From an uncultured Bacillota bacterium (GTDB lineage Bacteria > Bacillota > Clostridia > Peptostreptococcales > Anaerovoracaceae), in the NCBI GenBank assembly GCA_946629205.1, contig CAMOXP010000041.1, positions 1-9,389 on the forward strand: 9,389 nt of DNA. The letters are read 5' to 3'. This document shows positions 1 through 5,497 of the stretch, piece by piece (positions within the stretch are counted from its first letter, which is position 1; every line of letters begins with the position of its first letter). The notes below the pieces were generated by a model, which saw only the letters and a list, made by a program, of their open reading frames with translations, did no database searches and was not told where the DNA came from. The position numbers and the translations under genes are program-made.

Positions 1-47
1 CCCGGAATGCTCTTAATTACAATGGTTTTCGATTGTTGAACCAATTA

Positions 48-77
48 TTTACAGTGAGACCAAATGGTTAACATAAT
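48..77 (+). promoter_or_regulatory. Probable sigma-A-like promoter of the AraC-type regulator gene
   Basis: TTTACA at 48-53 (5 of 6 to TTGACA) and CATAAT at 72-77 (5 of 6 to TATAAT) are separated by 18 bp. The expected transcription start near 84 would leave a short leader of about 17 nt containing the GAGGT Shine-Dalgarno at 90-94. The call rests on motif match and position only. Confidence 0.5.
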
Positions 78-100
78 GTGGGGGAAATTGAGGTCAGAAA

Positions 101-1645
101 ATGCTGAAAGAAAAAATTATTTACAGGGATGAGCTGCCGATCAATGTGATCACGGCCAACATCGAAGAATATCCGATCCACTTCCATGATGATATGGAAG
201 TTGTCTATGTACTTGACGGATCGATCACTCTGCGAAACGGATATTACACCTACAATCTGAAGCAGGGCGACGTCTATATCCTGAACGACAGAGAAATGCA
301 CAGTTTCGAAAGCACCGGTGAAGACAATATGGTCATGATGCTGCAGTTGGACCTGTCCTACTTCTCCAGATACTACGACAATCTGAAGAACAACTTCTTC
401 GTCACCGAGATGGAAGACGACAGCGACGAGAGCCTGGATATCCTCAGAGGGATCCTGGCCAAGATCATGATGGAGGTGCTGCAGAAGGGCTACGGCTATG
501 AACACAAGGTCATCGAGAGCACCCACAATCTCATCGCCTGTCTCATGTCCGACTTCCGTTACTTCGTCATGGAGGACGGCAAGTTCAAGAACGAGGTGAA
601 AAACAAAGGCAACAAGATCCTGGCAGGCAGACTGAACAGGATCACAGACTACATGTACGACAACTACAACAGGAAACTGACGCTCAGCGAGATCGCCGAG
701 CGCGAGCACCTGAGCATTTACTATTTGTCCCACATCATAAAGGAAGCGGCGGGTCTCAGTTTCCAGGATCTGCTCAGCTATATCAGAGTCGAAGAGTCTG
801 AGAAGCTTTTGCTCGGCACGAACAAGAAAATCGGGACCATTGCGGAGGAAACGGGATTCTCCGCAGTCAGATACTACATCAAACATTTCGAGCACTGGTT
901 CGGCATGCACCCGCTGGAGTACAGAAAAGCCTACATCGGCAAAACCATCAGCCGCGAGATCGAGGCGAAGTACACCAGGTGCTCACCTGATCAGATCGAG
1001 GACGCCATCCGCCGGCAGGTAAAAGGGGTTTACGCTGATTACCTGGATAAGTACAAAGTCAAACCGACCATCGTCGACGTCGACATATATGATGACTTCG
1101 CGGAAGTGCTGACAAGAGAGCCCGAGCTTGAGGAGGTCATGAGCAGGGACATCAATAAGATCCTGGCAGAGCCTTATAAGCTTTTGCGCGGGCTCGGTGA
1201 GAATCTGATCGCTTCGGGAAACAATTATATGGTAACGACAAAGGACAAGTTCCCCGGACCGCTTTCGAGTCTCGGCATCCTTCTTTACAATTTCAACGAC
1301 AATGTTTTCAAGTCGCTGAAGCGGATCGGCACGAACTCAGAATTGCTCCGGGTCATCCGCAATTTCGACGGCGAGGCGGAGTTCCTGGTGCGTTGCACCG
1401 GACTGTCGGGCCAGTTCCGCGTACTGCGGTACAGGATGGACAGAGAGAACCTGACCAGCAAGATCGAATCGCAGGGTAAACCGGAGAGCGGGAAGTCCAA
1501 ACGTGAGGAATTGCTGCGCACACTCTATGAGGAACCATCGGTCTCCAGCGCCAATTACTTCAGCTCGGACGCGTTGAGCCTGCGGAGCGTTTTCAAAGGG
1601 ATCGGGTACGAACTCATTCTGATCGATATAAATGACAGCAAATAA
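101..1645 (+). CDS. AraC-family transcriptional regulator with N-terminal cupin-like domain and long C-terminal extension
   Basis: This is a cytoplasmic DNA-binding regulator of the AraC/XylS family. The ATG at 101 is preceded by GAGGT at 90-94, spacing 6. Residues about 20-85 form a cupin-like ligand pocket (HFHDDMEVVYVLDG, then LKQGDVYILNDREMHSF). Residues about 178-278 carry the double helix-turn-helix: first HTH LTLSEIAEREHLSIYYLSHIIK, second around IGTIAEETGFSAVRYYIKHF, ending in the family-typical FGMHPLEYRK. Most AraC proteins of this layout end there at about 280-300 residues; this one continues to 514. The extension has a charged helical part (about 280-380) and a probable beta-rich part (about 385-510, GILLYNFND onwards). 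That part recalls the C-terminal beta region of clostridial AraC proteins fused to GH39-like domains, but no catalytic barrel fits in the length. The target is unknown; the dehydrogenase gene 141 bp downstream on the same strand is the obvious candidate. The AraC assignment is firm, the GH39 resemblance is a weak inference. Confidence 0.93.
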   Translation: MLKEKIIYRDELPINVITANIEEYPIHFHDDMEVVYVLDGSITLRNGYYTYNLKQGDVYILNDREMHSFESTGEDNMVMMLQLDLSYFSRYYDNLKNNFFVTEMEDDSDESLDILRGILAKIMMEVLQKGYGYEHKVIESTHNLIACLMSDFRYFVMEDGKFKNEVKNKGNKILAGRLNRITDYMYDNYNRKLTLSEIAEREHLSIYYLSHIIKEAAGLSFQDLLSYIRVEESEKLLLGTNKKIGTIAEETGFSAVRYYIKHFEHWFGMHPLEYRKAYIGKTISREIEAKYTRCSPDQIEDAIRRQVKGVYADYLDKYKVKPTIVDVDIYDDFAEVLTREPELEEVMSRDINKILAEPYKLLRGLGENLIASGNNYMVTTKDKFPGPLSSLGILLYNFNDNVFKSLKRIGTNSELLRVIRNFDGEAEFLVRCTGLSGQFRVLRYRMDRENLTSKIESQGKPESGKSKREELLRTLYEEPSVSSANYFSSDALSLRSVFKGIGYELILIDINDSK

Positions 1646-1666
1646 GTACACTATTATAGCAAAAGG

Positions 1667-1727
1667 CTCATTGAAAGAAAGGCAAAAAAGTCTTAATATT
1701 ATGATACAAGAGACGGCTTTCGATGAG
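1667..1727 (+). promoter_or_regulatory. Inverted repeat and weak promoter candidate between the AraC gene and the dehydrogenase gene
   Basis: The arms CTCATTGAAAG (1667-1677) and CTTTCGATGAG (1717-1727) are complementary over 11 positions with one T-G wobble, separated by 39 nt. A weak promoter fits inside: TTGAAA (1671-1676), 17 bp, then TAATAT (1694-1699, 4 of 6). A better-looking TATGAT at 1700-1705 is badly spaced. The left arm therefore covers the candidate -35. This could be an operator for the neighbouring AraC protein or a leader hairpin. The segment shows no intrinsic terminator, so read-through from the AraC gene is also possible. Confidence 0.3.
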
Positions 1728-1786
1728 AATCGATGGGCCGGACAAACAGCAAATAAATGAAATCGCTATAATATGGAGGTATGAAC

Positions 1787-3073
1787 ATGAAATTACTTAT
1801 CATTGGAGCAGGCGGAGTAGGTACTTCAGCAGCAAAGATCATTGAGAGAGCCGGAGCAGAAGGCGACTGGGCTGAAAAAGTAGTAGTAGCAGACTATGAT
1901 CTGGCCAGAGCAGAGAAGGTTGCGAATGAAATCTGCGGCGGCGGAAAGTTCGTTCCGGCACAGATCAACGCAATGGATCCTGAAAGCATCAAGGCAGTTG
2001 TAGCAGAGCATGACTGCGACTTCGCAATGAACGCTTGTGACCCGAGAATGAACCAGACGATCTTTGATACATGCCTCGAACTGAAGATCGGATACCTTGA
2101 CTGCGCTATGACACTGGGCACAGAGCATCCTGAGAAACCATATGAACTGCCGTACATCAAGCTGGGTGACTACCAGTTCTCAAAGCAGAAGGAATGGGAA
2201 GCTTCCGGTAAGATCGCAGTATGCGGATCCGGCGTAGAACCTGGAATGGCTGACGTATTCGCGAAGTACGCTGCTGTACACCTCTTCGACAAGATCGACA
2301 GAGTAGACGTTCGTGACGGCGACAACTATGGAAACACAGATTCCGACTTCGGATTCTCCGTATGGACAACCATCGAAGAATGCCTGCAGCCGCCGGTCAT
2401 CTGGGAAAAGAACGAAGAAAACCCGGATGGACACTGGTTCTGCACAGAGCCGTTCTCAGAGCCTGAGATCTTCAACTTCCCGGGCGGAATCGGCGATGTA
2501 GAAGTAGTCAACGTAGAGCACGAAGAAGTACTGCTCGTACCGAGAGAAATCGACTGCAACAGAGTCACCTTCAAGTATGGTGTTCCGAGAGAGTTCAGAG
2601 CGAAGCTGCTGACACTCCACGGATGGGGACTGGACAACAAGAGAGACAAGATCAAGGTTGGTGATTCCGAGATCACACCGAGAGACTTCGTCTGCAAAGT
2701 CATCCCGTCACCGGTTGGAGCAACTGACGAAATGACCGGTAAGGGCTGCGCAGGTACATGGGTAACCGGATGGAAAGACGGCAAGTACAGATCCGTATAC
2801 CTGTATCAGGTAGCTGACAACCAGGAATGCATCAAGAAGTACACCACCAACTCAGTCGTAGCACAGACTGCAGTAGGTCCGGTCATCATGATGGAACTGA
2901 TCGCCAAGGGCATCTGGAATGAGCCGGGCGCTTGGGGCCCAGAGCACTTCGATCCGGATCCATTCGTAGAGAGACTGGCGAAGTACGAATTCCCTGCTGG
3001 CATCAAGGAAATGGATTCCGAATATGCGGACGAACTTTCCGAGAAGGCCTTCCTGGCAGCAGTAAGCAAATAA
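1787..3073 (+). CDS. Saccharopine dehydrogenase-family NAD(P)-dependent oxidoreductase (carboxynorspermidine/lysine dehydrogenase-like)
   Basis: This 428-residue soluble oxidoreductase has an N-terminal Rossmann fold: LLIIGAGGVGTSAAK gives the GxGGVG loop at residues 7-12, and VVVADYD (about 32-38) places acidic residues at the end of strand 2, which usually favours NAD. GSGVEPGMADVFAKYA (147-162) matches the conserved G-x-(D/E)-P-G-x-x-x-x-(F)-x-x-YA block of saccharopine dehydrogenase, carboxynorspermidine synthase and lysine-6-dehydrogenase relatives. The C-terminal GIWNEPGAWGPEHFDPDPF is also typical. These enzymes reductively join or oxidatively cleave an amino acid and a carbonyl partner; which substrate applies here cannot be read from sequence. 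I choose the ATG at 1787 because GGAGG at 1775-1779 is 7 nt upstream; an in-frame ATG at 1781 lies only 1 nt from it. Nearly every Arg codon is AGA (only one CGT noticed) and Ile is mostly ATC, unlike the neighbours, which suggests high expression. It has its own terminator. Confidence 0.88.
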   Translation: MKLLIIGAGGVGTSAAKIIERAGAEGDWAEKVVVADYDLARAEKVANEICGGGKFVPAQINAMDPESIKAVVAEHDCDFAMNACDPRMNQTIFDTCLELKIGYLDCAMTLGTEHPEKPYELPYIKLGDYQFSKQKEWEASGKIAVCGSGVEPGMADVFAKYAAVHLFDKIDRVDVRDGDNYGNTDSDFGFSVWTTIEECLQPPVIWEKNEENPDGHWFCTEPFSEPEIFNFPGGIGDVEVVNVEHEEVLLVPREIDCNRVTFKYGVPREFRAKLLTLHGWGLDNKRDKIKVGDSEITPRDFVCKVIPSPVGATDEMTGKGCAGTWVTGWKDGKYRSVYLYQVADNQECIKKYTTNSVVAQTAVGPVIMMELIAKGIWNEPGAWGPEHFDPDPFVERLAKYEFPAGIKEMDSEYADELSEKAFLAAVSK

Positions 3074-3095
3074 GCTTAACGCAAAAGCAACACAC

Positions 3096-3129
3096 AAGAG
3101 ACCCGCGAAAAAACGCGGGTCTCTTTTTT
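3096..3129 (+). terminator. Intrinsic terminator of the dehydrogenase gene
   Basis: GAGACCCGCG (3098-3107) pairs perfectly with CGCGGGTCTC (3114-3123) around an A6 loop (3108-3113), followed by T6 (3124-3129); two flanking A-T pairs extend the stem. It begins 22 nt after the stop codon. Confidence 0.95.
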
Positions 3130-3137
3130 CTCATAGA

Positions 3138-3337
3138 CGGCCGGTGAGGGCACATGGTTACGCGGTCTGTCCTCAGCGCTGGCAATTGCACGTGCTCAGT
3201 CGCGTGAGAATGGAACATCAGCAAAACTCACCTGCGGCTCAGACATTGCTGACGTTTAGCCATTCTCGCCGCTCCTTTCGCTGGCAATTGCGGGCAGCGC
3301 CTGCGGAGGTCCGCTCCACATGTGCCCTCACCGGCCG
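3138..3337. repeat. 200-bp imperfect palindrome, probable MITE-like or hairpin intergenic repeat
   Basis: The ends are perfect 19-bp inverted repeats: CGGCCGGTGAGGGCACATG (3138-3156) and its reverse complement (3319-3337). Homology of the two arms continues inward. GCAATTGC occurs in both arms (3182-3189 and 3284-3291). GAGAATGG (3206-3213) pairs with CCATTCTC (3260-3267). AACATCAGCAA (3214-3224) pairs 10 of 11 with TTGCTGACGTT (3246-3256). The apical loop is about 21 nt (3225-3245). The whole block can fold into one long hairpin on either strand. Outside it, the terminator T-run (3124-3129) and an A-run (3344-3350) are also complementary. No transposase, tRNA-like end or clear target-site duplication is visible. 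It fills most of the 382-bp gap between two genes. Small open frames through it (for example plus 3144-3383) look spurious. The palindrome is seen directly; its mobile or repeated nature is inferred. Confidence 0.75.
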
Positions 3338-3371
3338 GCTCGCAAAAAAAGAAGACCGGGGTTCGAATCTG

Positions 3372-3380
3372 TGGTATGAT
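3372..3380 (+). promoter_or_regulatory. Possible extended -10 promoter of the lipoprotein gene
   Basis: TGG-TATGAT at 3372-3380 fits the extended -10 pattern (TGn before a 5-of-6 -10 box), with no good -35 upstream. A transcription start near 3387 would give a leader of about 70 nt. GTGGTATG occurs at 3371-3378 and again at 3412-3419, 41 bp apart, which could be a chance repeat or a paired binding site. Confidence 0.3.
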
Positions 3381-3455
3381 TAGGGCAAGCGGTACATTAT
3401 AAGCGACATCCGTGGTATGGCATCGAATGGGAAACAGACATAGAGGAGAATGCAT

Positions 3456-4289
3456 ATGAAAAAGAAGTTAACGATGATTGGGGCTGCGTTTGTGCTGGTC
3501 ATTGGTATGGCAGGTATTTTATCTGCCTGCGGCGGAGGCGGCAGCGAGGCGCAGATTACTGACGCAGCGTCGCTGGCGGCGGCAAACCAGACTGCGCAGG
3601 AGGCAGTAGAGAATTATCACATGGACATGGATATGGACATGGATATGACGCTCAAGATGGACGGTCTTAAGGAAGCGCTGGGCACGGACAGTATGAACGT
3701 GCCGATGAAAATGACAATGAGCATGGACTCAGGAAAAGAAACAGCGCACGCGGATTCCAATACGAGCATGTCGATGATGGGGCAGTCCATGGAACAACCT
3801 GCCGAGATGTATATCGACATTGCGAACGGGGCGACCTACACCAAGGCGGAAGGAACCGAGACTTGGACAAAGACAGAGACGGATTCCAGCATGACCGAGA
3901 TGATGAACAGCGTGACAGAAATGAGCGCGGACATTCTGGAGAAGGCAAAGTTTGCCGAGACAGAGGAAGGATATACCTTGACGCTGGATGCTGGCGAACT
4001 GGGAGAGGCAATCAAAGAAATGAATCTGTTCAGCAGCTACAGCGAAGCAGGCATGGATATGAAGGAATTCAACATTACCGAAGGACAGATCATATACACT
4101 TTCTATAAGGATTCTGCGCTGATCAAGAAGATCGACATGCAGGGACTGAACATCCAGGCGAAAGGCGAAATGCAGGGAACCGCGATCGACATGCAGGTCA
4201 AGCTTACGGATACGATGGACTACAGCCAGTACGGCGAAATCGATCCGAAGGCTTACGCGATCCCGGCAGATGTAACGAGTGCAAAATAA
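3456..4289 (+). CDS. Methionine-rich lipoprotein, DUF6612-like
   Basis: This is a 277-residue predicted lipoprotein anchored on the outer face of the membrane. Residues 1-24 are a signal peptide (KKK, then a hydrophobic stretch) ending in the lipobox L22-S-A-C25, followed by a Gly/Ser-rich linker (GGGGSEAQ). I choose the ATG at 3456 because GAGGAG (3443-3448) is 7 nt upstream; the in-frame ATG at 3450 is only 1 nt from it. The mature part has about 27 Met in 253 residues, including M56-D-M-D-M-D-M-D-M64. It reads as alternating beta strands with TYTKAEGTETWTKTE near 127-141 and a C-terminal DYSQYGEIDPKAYAIP. This matches my recollection of the DUF6612-type clostridial lipoproteins, thought to have a LolA/LppX-like beta fold with unknown ligand; the assignment was not tested. 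Met alternation in a strand can be core packing, so metal binding is only a possibility. It appears to be a single-gene unit with its own terminator. Confidence 0.85.
   Translation: MKKKLTMIGAAFVLVIGMAGILSACGGGGSEAQITDAASLAAANQTAQEAVENYHMDMDMDMDMTLKMDGLKEALGTDSMNVPMKMTMSMDSGKETAHADSNTSMSMMGQSMEQPAEMYIDIANGATYTKAEGTETWTKTETDSSMTEMMNSVTEMSADILEKAKFAETEEGYTLTLDAGELGEAIKEMNLFSSYSEAGMDMKEFNITEGQIIYTFYKDSALIKKIDMQGLNIQAKGEMQGTAIDMQVKLTDTMDYSQYGEIDPKAYAIPADVTSAK
3621..3644 (+). repeat. In-frame tandem repeat encoding (Met-Asp)4
   Basis: The 12-bp unit ATGGACATGGAT occurs twice without a break (four copies of ATGGAY), followed by ATGACG. It lies in the lipoprotein gene and encodes alternating Met and Asp. 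Copy number could change in 6-bp steps without breaking the frame. Confidence 0.8.
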
Positions 4290-4346
4290 GCAGCCGCCGG
4301 ATAAAATCAATCGGATAGAATCAAATAGAAACAAAATAGTAACTGA

Positions 4347-4395
4347 CAGAGAAGCGCTGCGCGGCATGATCTAACGCGCAGCGTTCTTCTGTTTT
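4347..4395 (+). terminator. Intrinsic terminator of the lipoprotein gene
   Basis: The 17-nt arms 4347-4363 and 4375-4391 pair with two G-U wobbles and one A-C mismatch; the loop-proximal nine pairs (GCTGCGCG region) are perfect. The loop is 11 nt and a short TTTT (4392-4395) follows. The T tract is brief, so termination may be incomplete. Confidence 0.75.
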
Positions 4396-4408
4396 CGCTC
4401 AAAAATCT

Positions 4409-4425
4409 TTGACAAGAATTGTCAA
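4409..4425. promoter_or_regulatory. Palindromic operator candidate over the -35 box
   Basis: TTGACAA (4409-4415) - GAA - TTGTCAA (4419-4425) is a perfect 7-bp dyad with a 3-nt centre covering the whole -35 element. A dimeric repressor bound here would block the polymerase. No cognate regulator is evident from sequence; the nearby MocR gene is one candidate. Confidence 0.45.
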
Positions 4426-4438
4426 TTAGCCGTACAAT
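4409..4438 (+). promoter_or_regulatory. Strong promoter of the GT2-YfhO operon, likely giving a leaderless mRNA
   Basis: TTGACA (4409-4414, perfect) and TACAAT (4433-4438, 5 of 6) are separated by 18 bp. The usual start 6-8 nt after the -10 box falls at 4445, the A of the GT2 ATG. The bases between (AACCCC) hold no Shine-Dalgarno, so translation probably begins on a 5'-terminal AUG. Confidence 0.75.
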
Positions 4439-4444
4439 AACCCC

Positions 4445-5497
4445 ATGGGCAATAAGAGAATCGACATCATTGTTCCCTGTTACAATGAGGAACAGAATAT
4501 CGAAGCATTCTACAGTGAAGTGCGGGCTGTGGCGTCGCAGATCAGGAAAAGCGACGCTTACGAAAACAGCTATTGTTTCGCATACATTTTTATAGATGAC
4601 GGAAGCAAGGACGGGACACTAGAGCAGATCAGGCGCGTCGCGGATCAGGCCGCAGCCGAACAGACGACTGTCAAGTACATATCTTTCAGCAGGAACTTCG
4701 GGAAGGAAGCGGCTATGTATGCGGGTCTGAAGGCATCGGCTGACGCGGTGACCGCAGTAAGCGAAGAAGCCGCAGCAGGCAAAGGTGCCGCAGCGGACTT
4801 CGCGGTCATCATGGACGCTGATCTGCAGCATCCGCCCCGGCTCATCGCGGATATGCTGAAGACCGCAGAAGAGACTGGCTGCGACAGTGTGGCTGCCAGA
4901 AGGGTGAGCCGTAAGGGGGAGCCCAAGATCCGGAGCGTCTTCGCCCGTCTGTTCTACAAACTTATGAATAAGTACTGCGAGATCGAGATCGTGGACGGCG
5001 CGGTCGACTTCCGGCTGATGTCAAAGCGCATGGTCAAAGCCATTGCCGATATGCCGGAGACCCAGCGGTTCAGCAAAGGCATCTTCGCCTGGGTAGGCTT
5101 CGACACGCAGTGGATCGAGTTCGAGAATGTGCAGCGGCTGTCCGGCGAGACCAAATGGACTGTCTGGGGCCTGACCAAGTACGCCATAGACGGATTTATT
5201 GATTTTGCAGATTCTCCGCTGAAGTTCGCAGGAGCGTTCGGCGGGTTCATCGCCGCAGGTTCGGCAATCTATTTGATCATTGAGATCATCAAAACCATCG
5301 TGATGGGCAAGGACACGCCGGGATACGCATCCACCATTTGCCTTATTCTGTTCTTTGGCGGAGTTATTATCGCCATATTGGGACTCATTGGAGAATACGT
5401 CGGCAGAATGTATCTGGAGACGAAACGCAGACCGATCTACATCGAAAAAGAATCCAACATATCTGACACAGAGGAGGAACTGCCGATTGAAAGATAA
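4445..5497 (+). CDS. GT2 polyprenyl-phosphate glycosyltransferase (CsbB/GtrB/DPM1-like)
   Basis: This 350-residue membrane-bound enzyme should transfer a sugar from a nucleotide donor to undecaprenyl phosphate on the cytoplasmic side. GT-A motifs appear in order: VPCYNEEQNI (10-19), DDGSKDGT (51-58), SFSRNFGKEAAMYAGL (80-95), the metal-binding D124-A-D126 in MDADLQHPP, DFRLMSKR (188-195), and RFSKG then W-V-GF (208-219). Two membrane segments follow (about 258-285 and 296-318), ending in the family-typical GEYVGRMYLETKRRPIYI. The ATG at 4445 is the only sensible start, since the motifs begin at once, yet no Shine-Dalgarno precedes it. An Ala-rich stretch (about 98-119) enlarges the usual short link between AGL and MDADLQ by roughly 17 residues. 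The next gene encodes a YfhO protein and starts inside this one, as expected for a CsbB-YfhO unit. The sugar cannot be predicted. Confidence 0.93.
   Translation: MGNKRIDIIVPCYNEEQNIEAFYSEVRAVASQIRKSDAYENSYCFAYIFIDDGSKDGTLEQIRRVADQAAAEQTTVKYISFSRNFGKEAAMYAGLKASADAVTAVSEEAAAGKGAAADFAVIMDADLQHPPRLIADMLKTAEETGCDSVAARRVSRKGEPKIRSVFARLFYKLMNKYCEIEIVDGAVDFRLMSKRMVKAIADMPETQRFSKGIFAWVGFDTQWIEFENVQRLSGETKWTVWGLTKYAIDGFIDFADSPLKFAGAFGGFIAAGSAIYLIIEIIKTIVMGKDTPGYASTICLILFFGGVIIAILGLIGEYVGRMYLETKRRPIYIEKESNISDTEEELPIER

Noticed and set aside
68..910. A 280-codon open frame on the minus strand
   Set aside because: It is fully antisense to the AraC gene, its translation has no recognisable domain, and the plus-strand frame has clear cupin and HTH motifs.
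1720..1733. Small hairpin TCGAT-GAGA-ATCGA with a GNRA loop between the AraC and dehydrogenase genes
   Set aside because: Only 5 bp with no T tract, so not a terminator; it competes with the longer inverted repeat and may be chance.
1767..1772. Perfect TATAAT upstream of the dehydrogenase gene
   Set aside because: It would start transcription at about 1779, within or after the Shine-Dalgarno, and it has no -35 at the right distance.
3356..3372. GGGGTTCGAATC, resembling a tRNA T-arm
   Set aside because: The flanking bases do not form the 5-bp T stem and no acceptor, D or anticodon arm is present nearby.
3144..3383. A 79-codon plus-strand frame, and a 73-codon minus-strand frame (3003-3224), through the palindromic element
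   Set aside because: No ribosome binding site or domain, and the composition is dictated by the inverted repeat; likely spurious.
5355..5486. Upstream ATG extension of the YfhO gene by 44 codons
   Set aside because: It would overlap the GT2 gene by 143 bp, has no ribosome binding site, and the extra residues do not look like a YfhO N-terminus; the TTG at 5487 has a strong, well-spaced site.
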